A DNA stretch of 36,339 nt from Tissierella sp. (lineage in GTDB: Bacteria; Bacillota; Clostridia; Tissierellales; Tissierellaceae), in assembly GCA_012735585.1 (NCBI GenBank), contig JAAYGX010000179.1:1-36339 (forward strand), given 5' to 3'. This document shows positions 25,130-34,912 of the stretch, one piece after another. Below the pieces are notes generated by a model. It was not told the origin of the DNA. It saw only the letters and a list, made by a program, of their open reading frames with translations, and did not search any database. Made by a program: the position numbers and the translations under genes. The stretch's first letter is position 1. Each line of letters starts with the position of its first letter.

Positions 25130-25387
25130 TCATATATTCTTTTCATCTTTTGCGTTTAAACGATTGCCAATAGTCTCAGGCTGTACTGCAGTCAATACAA
25201 TATGATCACTATCAGTTATAATAACTGCCCTAGTTTTTCTACCATATGTAGCATCAATCAGTAAACCTTTATCCCTAGTTTCCTGTATCAATCTTTTAAT
25301 AGGAGCTGATTCTGGGCTTACTACTGCAACAATTTTATTAGCAGAAACCATATTCCCAAAACCTATATTAATCAGTTTAACTGTCAT
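25130..25387 (-). CDS. remA: Extracellular matrix regulator RemA (DUF370)
   Basis: An 85-residue DNA-binding protein. In Bacillus RemA forms ring-like oligomers that activate biofilm-matrix and osmoprotection operons. The sequence [34 protein letters not shown] and [18 protein letters not shown] is nearly the family consensus. It lies between yicC and gmk as in most Firmicutes. Target genes in this organism are not visible. Confidence 0.95.
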   Translation of the reverse strand: MTVKLINIGFGNMVSANKIVAVVSPESAPIKRLIQETRDKGLLIDATYGRKTRAVIITDSDHIVLTAVQPETIGNRLNAKDEKNI

Positions 25388-25401
25388 ATAATCCCTCCTA
25401 A

Positions 25402-26283
25402 TTATTCAATATTTTGAACTTGTTCTCTTATTTTTTCTAACTCAGCTTTTAATTCAACAACATTCTTGGATATTACTATATCATTAGCTTTGCTTCCAAT
25501 TGTATTGATTTCTCTATTGAACTCTTGAATCAGAAAATCTAATTTTCTGCCTACAGAATCCTTTTCTTCTAAAATATTTATAAATTGCTTAATATGGCTT
25601 TTAAGTCTAACTATTTCCTCATCTATACTACTTTTATCAGCAAAAATAGCCACTTCAGAACTTAAACGTTCCTCATCAATTGAAATACTATTATCTAATA
25701 ATTCTTCTATTCTCTCTCTTAACTTATCTCTATGCTCAATTACAACAGAAGGAGATCTATCTTCTATGATCTGAAGGAAATTTTCAATATTAGCTAATTT
25801 ATTTAGCATATCCTTTTTAAGTTCTTTACCTTCTTGTTCTCTCATTTTTGTAATATGATCAATAGCCAAACTAAGAGCTTTCATTAAGCAATCGGCTACT
25901 AAGTTTTCATCAATATTCTTTCTTTCAGTTTTAACAACTTCATTCATACCTAGGATATTATTTAGTCTAATATGATCTTCAATATTTAACTTAATCTTTA
26001 ACTCTTCTAATACATTTTTATAAGACAATGCCAAAGGAATATCTACTTTTACATCTACAGCTGAATCGTTGACATATTCCAAATTGATATATACATCTAC
26101 TTTTCCTCTGTTAATCTTTTCCTTTATAGTTTTTTTAATACTATCCTCTAAATAAGATATGTGACGTGGCATCTTAACTGATATATCATTATATCTATGG
26201 TTAACTGACTTTATCTCAATAATAAATCTATATAATTCATTTTCGTACTCACCCTTACCATAACCAGTCATGCTTTTTAACAA
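25402..26283 (-). CDS. yicC: YicC/YloC-family endoribonuclease
   Basis: A YicC-family protein of 293 residues. Recent work describes YicC/YloC as endoribonucleases affecting small-RNA and mRNA stability; earlier it was known only as a stationary-phase stress protein. The N-terminal domain has [20 protein letters not shown] and [12 protein letters not shown]. The C-terminal DUF1732 domain has RLKSHIKQF and [24 protein letters not shown] at 26283, five bases after AGGTGG, is chosen as start. It is the first gene of the remA-gmk-rpoZ-coaBC-priA-def-fmt group, with a divergent promoter shared with rqcH. Confidence 0.92.
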   Translation of the reverse strand: MLKSMTGYGKGEYENELYRFIIEIKSVNHRYNDISVKMPRHISYLEDSIKKTIKEKINRGKVDVYINLEYVNDSAVDVKVDIPLALSYKNVLEELKIKLNIEDHIRLNNILGMNEVVKTERKNIDENLVADCLMKALSLAIDHITKMREQEGKELKKDMLNKLANIENFLQIIEDRSPSVVIEHRDKLRERIEELLDNSISIDEERLSSEVAIFADKSSIDEEIVRLKSHIKQFINILEEKDSVGRKLDFLIQEFNREINTIGSKANDIVISKNVVELKAELEKIREQVQNIE

Positions 26284-26363
26284 CTTACCCACCTCTTTCT
26301 ATGTATGTAGTTTGATGTATCATTATAAACTGTAACGGTATTATAATCCACCATTTATTACGA

Positions 26364-26397
26364 ATTCTTAATAATATTATATCATAGTATTAAGAAT
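26364..26397 (-). promoter_or_regulatory. yicC -10 element inside a 10-bp inverted repeat
   Basis: ATTCTTAATA (26364-26373) and TATTAAGAAT (26388-26397) are exact reverse complements; the 14-base centre holds a minus-strand TATAAT (26381-26376). No convincing -35 is visible. A repressor binding this palindrome would block the yicC operon; this is inference from AT-rich sequence. Confidence 0.35.
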
Positions 26398-26398
26398 C

Positions 26399-26427
26399 TT
26401 TATAATTAACTTAAGAAATGGTATACT
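26399..26427 (+). promoter_or_regulatory. Candidate rqcH promoter
   Basis: TTTATA (26399-26404), 17-base spacer, TATACT (26422-26427), 25 bases before the rqcH ATG. Spacing is ideal; the -35 matches 4 of 6. Confidence 0.4.
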
Positions 26428-26451
26428 CTTATTATTGGAGGGATATAAAAT

Positions 26452-28230
26452 ATGTCATTTGACGGTATAGTAACTAGATCAGTAGTAGATGAACTTAAGT
26501 CCTCTTTACTAGGAGGTAGAATAGATAAGATTTATCAACAAGAGAAAGATGAAATACTGATTCAGGTTTATAATAAAGGAGTAAATCATAGATTATTAAT
26601 TTCTGCAAGTAGTAATAACCCAAGGATTTATATAACTAATTTTTCAAAGAAAAATCCAGATACACCACCTGTATTTTGTATGCTACTTAGAAAACACCTT
26701 TCTGGTGGTATTGTATTAAATATTGAGCAATATAGTATGGATAGAGTTGTGATTATTGATGTTTCAAGTCTTGATGAGTTGGGTCTTCCCACGGAAAAAA
26801 GCCTTATAATCGAGATTATGGGTAAGCATAGCAATATTATTTTAGTTGATAAAAGCAGTAGCAAAATCATGGATTCTATTAAAAGGGTTAGAGAAGACAT
26901 GAGTAGGGTAAGGCAAATACTTCCAGGATTTATATATGAGTATCCACCAACACAAGATAAAAAAGACCCCCTTAACACTTCTAAAGATGAATTTATGAAG
27001 GTTCTTAATGAGGATAAAGATGGTATACATCTGTACAAATTTTTCTACTTTAATTATACAGGTCTTAGTCCTTTAATAAGTAAAGAAATCTGTTTCAGGG
27101 CCAATTTAGATATAGATAGGCCTATAGGAAGTATAAGTCATGAGGAAAAAGAAAACTTGTATCATGTTTTCGAAGAAATAATGTCTGATATAAAGGAAAA
27201 TAAATATAACCCATTATGTATATATAATGAATCAGATGAGCTTGTGGCCTTTTATTGTTTAGATCTTCAACAGTTTGGATCTACTAACAAAGATTTTTCC
27301 AATTCTATTTCCAATGTATTGGATAATTCTTTTAGACGGAAGGATGTTTTTGATAGGATTAGTCAAAAATCCCAATCCATGAGAAAGATGATTCAAGGAA
27401 GATTAGATAGAGCTATAAAAAAACATGCTAAACAAAAAGAAGAACTATTTGATAGTCAAGACAGAGAAAAGTACAAAATATATGCTGATTTAATATCTGC
27501 TAATATTCATTTGATTCCAAAGGGAGCCAAGAGTATTGAGTTAGATAATTTCTATGATGAAAATATGGCTAAAATAGATATTCCTTTAGACTATAAAATA
27601 TCTCCAGCCCTAAATGCCCAAAGATATTATAAGAAATATTCTAAATTGAAAACTGCAGAAAACTTGTTATTAGAACAAATTCCAGAGACTGAAGATGAAA
27701 TACTATATTTAGAAAATGTTCTAGTAAGTATAGAAAATTCCTATGAAGTGGAAGAACTAGATGAAATTAAGGAAGAGTTGATTAAAGAAGGATATATTAA
27801 GGACAATAGTAAAAATAAGAAGAAACGAAAAAATAAGGAAGAGAAACTTTCGTCACCTTATCACTATATTTCAAGGGATGGATTCACCATCTTTGTTGGA
27901 AAAAACAATAGGCAAAACGAACAGCTTACATTAAAAACTGCCCATAAGGAGGATATTTGGTTACATGTACAGAATATGCCCGGTAGCCATGTAATTATAA
28001 AAAAAGAAAATAAGGATATACCAGACACTACTTTGGAAGAAGCAGCCATCCTAGCTGCATATTATAGTAAGGGTAAAAATGGCAACCATATTCCTGTAGA
28101 CTATACCATGAGAAAAAACGTACGAAAACAACCAAATTCTAAACCTGGTATGGTTATATATGATAACTACAAAACGATATCCGTAAGTCCAGATAAAGAA
28201 GTAGTAAATAAAATTCAATTAATGAAATAA
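26452..28230 (+). CDS. rqcH: Ribosome quality control factor RqcH (NFACT / fibronectin-binding-like)
   Basis: RqcH binds peptidyl-tRNA-blocked 50S subunits and directs addition of C-terminal alanine tails that mark stalled products for degradation. It was formerly annotated as fibronectin-binding protein FbpA/Rqc2 homologue. The 592-residue product starts MSFDGIVTRSVVDELKSSLL (NFACT-N, about 1-230) with GRIDKIYQQEKDEI and MLLRKHLSGG. It has a helical coiled-coil middle (about 300-430). The C-terminal NFACT-R domain has SRDGFTIFVGKNNRQNE, DIWLHVQNMPGSHVII and YYSKGKNG, then VDYTMRKNVRKQPNSKPG. GGAGGG precedes the ATG. It converges with pyrR. Confidence 0.95.
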   Translation: MSFDGIVTRSVVDELKSSLLGGRIDKIYQQEKDEILIQVYNKGVNHRLLISASSNNPRIYITNFSKKNPDTPPVFCMLLRKHLSGGIVLNIEQYSMDRVVIIDVSSLDELGLPTEKSLIIEIMGKHSNIILVDKSSSKIMDSIKRVREDMSRVRQILPGFIYEYPPTQDKKDPLNTSKDEFMKVLNEDKDGIHLYKFFYFNYTGLSPLISKEICFRANLDIDRPIGSISHEEKENLYHVFEEIMSDIKENKYNPLCIYNESDELVAFYCLDLQQFGSTNKDFSNSISNVLDNSFRRKDVFDRISQKSQSMRKMIQGRLDRAIKKHAKQKEELFDSQDREKYKIYADLISANIHLIPKGAKSIELDNFYDENMAKIDIPLDYKISPALNAQRYYKKYSKLKTAENLLLEQIPETEDEILYLENVLVSIENSYEVEELDEIKEELIKEGYIKDNSKNKKKRKNKEEKLSSPYHYISRDGFTIFVGKNNRQNEQLTLKTAHKEDIWLHVQNMPGSHVIIKKENKDIPDTTLEEAAILAAYYSKGKNGNHIPVDYTMRKNVRKQPNSKPGMVIYDNYKTISVSPDKEVVNKIQLMK

Positions 28231-28246
28231 CTGTACTTTTACAAGA

Positions 28247-28284
28247 TACAACAAATCCCCTTATATTTAAGGGGATTTGTTGTA
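28247..28284. terminator. Bidirectional terminator between rqcH and pyrR
   Basis: 28247-28263 and 28268-28284 are exact 17-base reverse complements with a four-base loop, including AATCCCC/GGGGATT. It lies 16 bases after the rqcH stop and 32 bases from the end of pyrR, between convergent genes. The T-tracts are weak on both strands (TTTGTTGTAG), but the long perfect stem and the position argue for termination of both. Confidence 0.65.
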
Positions 28285-28316
28285 GTTATTATAGCCTGGA
28301 ATTATTTTTTTATTTC

Positions 28317-29759
<1,443 letters not shown>

Positions 29760-29773
<14 letters not shown>

Positions 29774-30236
29774 TATAATCACCAATCTCAAATTTATCAA
29801 ATAAGACTAAATATACAATAAAAATTGTACTGATTACAACAAATATATCTGCTATATTAAATACTGGAAAGTCATACCCCTTTATCAGTTTGACACTTAA
29901 AAAATCAACGACATAACCAAACCTAGCCCTATCAATCATATTTCCAATAGCGCCACCTATTAACATTGCCAAAGAAATTCTTGTAAAAGTATTCAATTGA
30001 TTGTAGTATTTAATCAAATAAAATGAAATTATCAAAATTACTGCAATGGTAATTATAAGAAACAACACTCTTTTGCCTTGTAGAATTCCAAATGCTGCAC
30101 CTCTGTTCTCAACATAGATCAATTGAAAGAAGTTCTCTATGACTACAATAGGTCTTTGATGTTTTAAATATTTAATCGCAGCAAACTTACTAAGCTGATC
30201 CAAAATAATTATTACTAATGTTAAGATAAATACCAA
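29760..30236 (-). CDS. lspA: Signal peptidase II (lipoprotein)
   Basis: LspA cleaves the signal peptide from prolipoproteins after diacylglyceryl transfer. With the TTG start at 30236 the product is 158 residues with four membrane helices. Catalytic Asp residues lie in IGNMIDRARFGYVVDF and FNIADIFVV; VENRGAAFGILQ is the conserved loop. GGAGG is seven bases before the TTG; the longer frame to 30284 lacks an SD and adds 16 polar residues. It overlaps rluD by 14 bases. Confidence 0.94.
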
Positions 30237-30293
30237 AATTTTTCCTCCTTGAATAAGACAAATGCCTGCCCTACACTTGTCCAAATAAATGAA

Positions 30294-30311
30294 AGAGGCT
30301 ATTAAGCCCCT
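30294..30311 (-). repeat. Short hairpin at the divIVA stop codon
   Basis: AGGGGCT (30311-30305) pairs with AGCCTCT (30300-30294, one G-U) around a four-base loop on the minus strand. The divIVA stop codon lies at the loop. It is followed by TTCATTTATTTGG, mildly T-rich. It may attenuate read-through into lspA. Confidence 0.4.
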
Positions 30312-30817
30312 AAATCTTCCGATTCCTCTGTTGGAATCATTTCCTCAATTTCTGTAGTTTTCTTATTGTCAATTTGCTGGTAAAATTCATGTAATGAAAG
30401 AAGCTGTGATTCTATAAAGGATTGATATCTGGTCTTAAAAATAAATATTTCTTTTTTAAGATTATCATATTCATTTTTTATATTCTTAACATCATCTTTA
30501 GCCGCTTCAATCAACTTTTGCCCTTTTATTTCAGCATCTTCAATTATATTTTCAGCTTTATGCCTAGCTGAACCCGTAACCTCATCGGCAGTTGTTTGTG
30601 CTATAATAAGGGTATTTTTAAGCGTCTCTTCTAAAGTATTATACTGGCGAATCTGATCAGCTAACATATTTACTTTATCTTTCAATTCAATATTTTCCTT
30701 ATACATTACTTCATAGTCTTTTAATATTTCATCCAAAAAACTATCTACAGACTTCGGGCTATAACCTGCCACAGATTTTTTAAATTCTTTTTTTTGAATT
30801 TCCAAAGGTGTTATCAA
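30302..30817 (-). CDS. divIVA: DivIVA-domain septum/pole placement protein
   Basis: A 171-residue membrane-curvature-binding coiled-coil protein that marks poles and septa. It begins MITPLEIQKKEFKKSVAGYS, with the lipid-binding N-terminal domain and the usual PLEIQKKEF motif. VDSFLDEILKDYE and a long heptad region (about 30-140) follow. TTG start with GGAGTG upstream. It stands next to ylmH-yggT-sepF as in most Firmicutes, so its role is in division or sporulation. Confidence 0.93.
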   Translation of the reverse strand: MITPLEIQKKEFKKSVAGYSPKSVDSFLDEILKDYEVMYKENIELKDKVNMLADQIRQYNTLEETLKNTLIIAQTTADEVTGSARHKAENIIEDAEIKGQKLIEAAKDDVKNIKNEYDNLKKEIFIFKTRYQSFIESQLLSLHEFYQQIDNKKTTEIEEMIPTEESEDLGA

Positions 30818-30831
30818 CTAGCATCACTCCA

Positions 30832-31617
30832 TTAAATTAATATTCTGATGTTGCCCATCACTCTACCTTTTCTACTTAAACCCTCGATACTATAAAGTAT
30901 AAATCTTCCGTAGCCTCTAACAGAAACCACATCTCCTTCACTTACTTCTTTAGCAGGTTTATCAATAGGCTCCCAATTGATTTTTACAAAACCTCTTTTA
31001 ATAATATCCATACTATCTTTTCTAGATAAATTAAAAGCTTCGCTAATAACTAGGTCTATCCTTAATGAAGTTAAAAACCGCTTTATCTCCTTATATTCCA
31101 CAGAGGGAATTTCCAAATCTGTAAAGGTGGTATTTGTAGTGCTTACATTTTTATTACCAATCTTCTCTAGATTATATAAAACATAATTACCAATCTCATC
31201 CTTTACAATAATATAACCATAGTCCTTATGTACTAAAATATCCCCTACTTTTTCTCTTTTAATACCCAAATTAAGTAAAGCACCTAAATAGTCTTTGTGA
31301 GATAAGGTAACTAAGTCACCTTCTACTTTAATGCAAGATAGAGAGTCTTCTATATGATCTAAAAACATATATGATGGTGATATTAATATCATCTTCCTTT
31401 CAGAATTATTATAACCACCATAGTCAATATAATTTATCTCATCAAATCTATTTAAAATAGACTTAGCTAAATAAACCTCATAGGGATCAAGAAAGTCTGT
31501 GCTTTGGACTATATGTTTATTTAATACAATTTCAATTTTATCTAGTATCCTTCTCATTTTTATAAGTTTCTCACCATCTTTAATATGAGAAGTATAATAA
31601 TCTTTGTCAATTATCAT
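30832..31617 (-). CDS. ylmH: YlmH family S4-domain RNA-binding protein
   Basis: A 261-residue protein with a C-terminal S4 RNA-binding domain (about 180-240: LRIDLVISEAFNLSRKDSMD, FVKINWEPIDKPAKEV, GDVVSVRGYGRF). In Bacillus YlmH (RqcP2-like) can contribute to ribosome quality control, releasing peptidyl-tRNA complexes; related RqcP works with RqcH. The N-terminal part has the YlmH-specific FLDPYEVYLAKSIL and LISPSYMFLD. The ATG at 31617 lies two bases after the yggT stop with no clear SD, suggesting coupling. Linkage to rqcH in the window (26452) is suggestive. Confidence 0.9.
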   Translation of the reverse strand: MIIDKDYYTSHIKDGEKLIKMRRILDKIEIVLNKHIVQSTDFLDPYEVYLAKSILNRFDEINYIDYGGYNNSERKMILISPSYMFLDHIEDSLSCIKVEGDLVTLSHKDYLGALLNLGIKREKVGDILVHKDYGYIIVKDEIGNYVLYNLEKIGNKNVSTTNTTFTDLEIPSVEYKEIKRFLTSLRIDLVISEAFNLSRKDSMDIIKRGFVKINWEPIDKPAKEVSEGDVVSVRGYGRFILYSIEGLSRKGRVMGNIRILI

Positions 31618-31619
31618 TA

Positions 31620-31883
31620 TTAAAACATGATACTACGTGTTAAATTTAAAATAACTCTCAGGAGTAACATTGCAACTATAGGTGAGAAATCAATCATTCC
31701 AGTGTTAATTCCTAGTTTCGCAATCAAAGCCCTAGCTGGGGCTAATATAGGCTCAGTCAATTCATAAATAAAACGACCAAATGCATTGTTTCCATTAAAA
31801 TTTATAAAGGACATAACTATTCTTACAAGAATCAATATTTCAATTAGATTTACCAAATATATTAATGATCTATATAATAACAT
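31620..31883 (-). CDS. yggT: YggT family membrane protein
   Basis: An 87-residue membrane protein with two hydrophobic segments (about 5-28 and 62-83) and the family loop GRFIYELTEPILAPARALI. YggT proteins are linked to division and potassium/osmotic physiology, but the mechanism is unresolved. The ATG at 31883 has GGGAG nine bases upstream. It lies between sepF (24 bases) and ylmH (2 bases), the standard order. Confidence 0.92.
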   Translation of the reverse strand: MLLYRSLIYLVNLIEILILVRIVMSFINFNGNNAFGRFIYELTEPILAPARALIAKLGINTGMIDFSPIVAMLLLRVILNLTRSIMF

Positions 31884-31907
31884 TCTGCCAAACTCCCATA
31901 TAATTTA

Positions 31908-32336
31908 TTACCAAGGAAAGATACCACTGTTCTTTAACTCTTCTTTTAATCCATCAATCTCCACATTACTTGGTGCTAATATAAAGATATCCTTCGTTAC
32001 TTTTTGAATCTTACAATCAAGAGCATATAATGCTCCATTAACAAAATCAAATATTTGCCTTTTTAGGTTTTGGTCAAGTTGTTCAAAATTCACAACAACA
32101 GCTTTCCTCGACTTTAAATCATCAGCAATCAATGGCGCTTCTTCATAGCTTAATGGTTCATGTACTACGATCTTCATATTACTATTAGTATGGATATTTA
32201 CAACATTATTATTAATCTTTCTGGTTTTTGTTGCCAAAGGAACTTCTAAATCCTCTTCCACGTGAAATTCTTCTTCATCCTCTTCGTAATCATCAATCCC
32301 AATAAAATACTTAAACTTGTCCATAAAGTTACTCAT
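31908..32336 (-). CDS. sepF: Cell division protein SepF
   Basis: SepF forms rings that align FtsZ filaments and tethers them to the membrane by an N-terminal amphipathic helix. The 142-residue product begins MSNFMDKFKYFIGID (the helix), then an acidic linker (17-37). The conserved domain (about 50-142) has IVVHEPLSYEEAPLIADDLK, AVVVNFEQLD, RQIFDFVNGALYAL and DIFILAPSNVEI. AGGAGGGG precedes the ATG. Confidence 0.95.
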   Translation of the reverse strand: MSNFMDKFKYFIGIDDYEEDEEEFHVEEDLEVPLATKTRKINNNVVNIHTNSNMKIVVHEPLSYEEAPLIADDLKSRKAVVVNFEQLDQNLKRQIFDFVNGALYALDCKIQKVTKDIFILAPSNVEIDGLKEELKNSGIFPW

Positions 32337-32347
32337 ATTAACCCCTC

Positions 32348-33034
32348 CTAATAATTTCTATCTCCAAATATTCCACTTCCAACTCGGATCATGTTTGACC
32401 CTTCTTCAATTGCAATTTCATAATCGTTTGTCATACCCATTGACAAAAAATCCATAGATAGATTTTCATAACCAGCTTTACTTATTTCCTCTTTTAACTT
32501 ATACATTGTTCTAAAAACATTTCTCAGAAGTACCTTATCATCCGTATAAGGAGCGATTGTCATTAAACCTTTAATCCTTATATTACTAAATTTTAATACC
32601 TCTTCAACAAAAGGTAATACCTTATTTACTTCTAACCCAAATTTAGTATCTTCTTCTGCCACATTTACTTGTACTAAAGTGTCTATAATTAGATCATTCA
32701 TCTTAGCTCTTTTATCTAATTCTTTAACCAGTGACATACGATCTAAGGAATGGATTAGTTTTACTTTATCTATAATATTTCTGACCTTATTTGTTTGTAA
32801 ATGACCAATTAAATGATAATTAACATTATCACCGATTTCTTCAATCTTTTTTTCTAATTCTTGGACTCTATTTTCACCAATATCAGTAATACCTAATTCA
32901 ATAGCTTTATTTATCGTCTCCACATCAACCGTCTTAGTCACAGCAATAAGAGTCATATCTTCTAAGTCTCTGCCTGTCCTTCTAAGTGTTGTTTCTATCT
33001 CTTCTTTTATTCTTTCAATATTATCTTTTAAGAT
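32348..33034 (-). CDS. yggS: YggS family pyridoxal-phosphate homeostasis protein with an ATC start
   Basis: YggS/YlmE binds PLP without known catalysis and keeps B6 and amino-acid pools balanced. The 228-codon frame reads LKDNIERIKEEI at the N-terminus, then MTLIAVTKTV (PLP lysine in AVTKT), GENRVQELEKK, YHLIGHLQTNK, HSLDRMSLVKEL, VQVNVAEEDTKFG, LMTIAP, LSMGMTNDYEIAIEEGS and RVGSGIF. The expected start position (33034-33032), eight bases after GGAGG (33047-33043), is ATC rather than ATG. The first ATG is at 32956, inside a conserved strand and without SD; it would drop 26 residues. Either ATC initiates, or the start is mutated or misread. It lies 11 bases upstream of sepF. Confidence 0.88.
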   Translation of the reverse strand: MLKDNIERIKEEIETTLRRTGRDLEDMTLIAVTKTVDVETINKAIELGITDIGENRVQELEKKIEEIGDNVNYHLIGHLQTNKVRNIIDKVKLIHSLDRMSLVKELDKRAKMNDLIIDTLVQVNVAEEDTKFGLEVNKVLPFVEEVLKFSNIRIKGLMTIAPYTDDKVLLRNVFRTMYKLKEEISKAGYENLSMDFLSMGMTNDYEIAIEEGSNMIRVGSGIFGDRNY

Positions 33035-33052
33035 ATTAATTACCTCCTACTA

Positions 33053-34339
33053 TTAGTTCAAAATTTCTCCTTCATTAAAGTTTGAAGGATTTATCAATAT
33101 TTCATCATACAATGAAATTGTTCTAACTGGATTTTCTGAATCTAGATTAATTAATCTACTTTCATTACCTTTTGATATAAAAGTATAATTATCTTTTTCA
33201 TCTATGATTTCAACAGGTCTAAATCTTACTATTCCATTAAATTCTTTAATATATACCCCTTTTTGTCCATCATTCTCAATAATAGCCTTTGATGGAATTT
33301 GATATACATTTTGTCTTTTCAACATAATCTCTACTGTTGGAAATCTTAAATCATAGTAATCATACAAGTAAGAATTGAACTTTATGATATATACACCTTT
33401 ATTATTTGATTGGTTAATAGCAACTATATTACCTACCAACTCTCTATCATTATCGGCAACTTTTAAATAAAATGAATCATTTAATTCATAAGATGCTACA
33501 TTACTTATATTATCAATTTTAATAGCTAAATACCAATTAAAATTATTGATTATTTTATATTTATTTAAAGTCTTTTCCTCTTCTTTATCAGATCTTTTTT
33601 TCTTATTTGTTTCAGGTATTTGTAGTTTATCATATGTATAATTCTCAAACTCTTTTGGAACATACATATTTTCAAAATCGTCAATTAAAAAGGATATGAC
33701 TCCTGATTTTTGCGTATAGTAATTTATACTATTATTGTTTATCTCAGCAATTATAATTTCTTTTCTAGAATTTAAACTCTCTAGACTTTGACCCAATAGG
33801 GTATTATCAACTGATACATCGCTTAGCTTCTTATCAGTAAAATAAATTTGATCCTTTAGATCACCTATACTAGCGTAGTCCTTTTCCTTAATTCTTTTTT
33901 GAATTTCATTGATAAGGGATTCCTGAGTGGAAGCCAAACTTTCCTCATCCTCTTTAAAAACCTCTGCCCCATAGTTCTTTTCATTTAGTAATTCTATTGC
34001 CTTATTTATTTCCTTTAACTCTTCATCCAAACTACTTATATCTTTTACAATATTTGCCTTACCAATTTGGAAACCTTGAGGAACCTTCTTTCCCTCCTCT
34101 ACACCTGGATCAATCACCATAGTACCATCTATGTCATATACAGTTTCATCCTTAATAAGAACTGATTGTGCCTCCACTGAAACAATATACTCCTCTTCTT
34201 TAGGCAATATTGTCTTAGGATTCTTTATAATAAAACCATATGCTGTTCTACTTATCATCAATGAAAAAATACTTATAATAATTATATTACGTATTTTTCT
34301 TTTCTTTAATCTTTGTTGTTTTCTATCTTCATAGGACAT
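33053..34339 (-). CDS. HlyD-like membrane-anchored protein
   Basis: A 428-residue protein with a basic N-terminus, one membrane helix (about 16-38) and a large outside part. About 95-205 forms a helical hairpin-like region; two beta-rich parts (about 45-95 and 205-300) resemble the split lipoyl/barrel-sandwich domains of HlyD/RND adaptors, and residues 330-410 look like the adaptor beta-barrel. Many Clostridia encode such a 'HlyD family' protein beside sepF-yggS, without a dedicated transporter; its job is unknown. GGTGAATGT precedes the ATG, and the gene follows the small membrane gene by 11 bases, so they form a pair. It is not a good match to a classical type-1 secretion adaptor. Confidence 0.75.
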   Translation of the reverse strand: MSYEDRKQQRLKKRKIRNIIIISIFSLMISRTAYGFIIKNPKTILPKEEEYIVSVEAQSVLIKDETVYDIDGTMVIDPGVEEGKKVPQGFQIGKANIVKDISSLDEELKEINKAIELLNEKNYGAEVFKEDEESLASTQESLINEIQKRIKEKDYASIGDLKDQIYFTDKKLSDVSVDNTLLGQSLESLNSRKEIIIAEINNNSINYYTQKSGVISFLIDDFENMYVPKEFENYTYDKLQIPETNKKKRSDKEEEKTLNKYKIINNFNWYLAIKIDNISNVASYELNDSFYLKVADNDRELVGNIVAINQSNNKGVYIIKFNSYLYDYYDLRFPTVEIMLKRQNVYQIPSKAIIENDGQKGVYIKEFNGIVRFRPVEIIDEKDNYTFISKGNESRLINLDSENPVRTISLYDEILINPSNFNEGEILN

Positions 34340-34350
34340 ACATTCACCCT

Positions 34351-34728
34351 CTAGTTGTTAAAAAATCTACCATATCTACTAACTATTTTAAATTTCATTA
34401 TATTATCTATTTTACATTTGATGACATCATTTTTATAGGTAATAATGTGGATTGTATCTTCAGATTTCTTAGCTCCAATTATTATTCCATTTACTTTCTC
34501 TTCATTTTTTGTAATTACTAAAATTTCGTCACCTGATTTAATACTTTGTCCCTTAAATATAAATTCATTAATATCAGTTTCACTTAAATCCTCTGGGGTT
34601 AAGTGTTTATTATCTATTATTATTATATTATTTTTAAGTAAAAATTTTTCCTTCAGTACAACTAAAACATAACCTGCTATACTTAAGACAAATAAAGTGA
34701 TAGCCAATCTATAAATTAATGTAAACAA
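34351..34728 (-). CDS. Single-pass membrane protein of unknown function
   Basis: A 125-residue protein with an N-terminal membrane helix (about 5-25) and a beta-rich soluble C-terminal part (about 60-115) containing GQSIKSGDEILVITKNEEKV, SH3-like in pattern. I do not recognise a family. TTG start at 34728 with GGAGG seven bases upstream. It leads into the HlyD-like gene and has its own promoter with an operator-like palindrome. The two proteins are each membrane-anchored with outside beta domains, so they may work together; this is inference. Confidence 0.65.
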   Translation of the reverse strand: MFTLIYRLAITLFVLSIAGYVLVVLKEKFLLKNNIIIIDNKHLTPEDLSETDINEFIFKGQSIKSGDEILVITKNEEKVNGIIIGAKKSEDTIHIITYKNDVIKCKIDNIMKFKIVSRYGRFFNN

Positions 34729-34760
34729 TTTAATACCTCCTGATTCAATGCTTATTAACC

Positions 34761-34781
34761 ATTATAGCACAATCTTGTGCT
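34761..34781 (-). promoter_or_regulatory. Extended -10 promoter with AGCACAA-N2-TTGTGCT palindrome
   Basis: On the minus strand TGcTATAAT (extended -10; TATAAT at 34766-34761) precedes the 34351-34728 gene by 32 bases. Immediately upstream and touching it is a 7-bp perfect inverted repeat, 34766-34781, in the -10/-35 spacer, an ideal place for a repressor operator. Confidence 0.45.
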
Positions 34782-34867
34782 CTTTAAAATACTTACTAAA
34801 GGATTTTATTTTGTATTGCATTTATTATCTAAAGATGTTAAATTAGTATAGTCTATTTATATTTTGA

Positions 34868-34903
34868 GAGTGTTTCCTTGGGACCCACTATAAAAATCAA
34901 GGG
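34868..34903 (+). ncRNA. PreQ1-I riboswitch (translational)
   Basis: The layout is that of the small preQ1 class I aptamer: stem AGTG (34869-34872) with CACT (34886-34889); a loop holding CCTTG (34876-34880) and the ligand-contacting CCC before the closing arm; then an A-rich tail ATAAAAAT; then CAAGG (34898-34902). CCTTG and CAAGG form the pseudoknot, and CAAGG is part of the Shine-Dalgarno AAGGGAG of the next gene, so preQ1 binding would hide the ribosome site. The downstream genes are queuosine salvage genes, as expected. Confidence 0.85.
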
Positions 34904-34912
34904 AGTGATAAA

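Noticed and set aside
24499-25146. gmk start at the ATG 25146 overlapping remA
   Set aside because: No SD and 11 non-family residues; TTG at 25113 has SD and gives the standard N-terminus.
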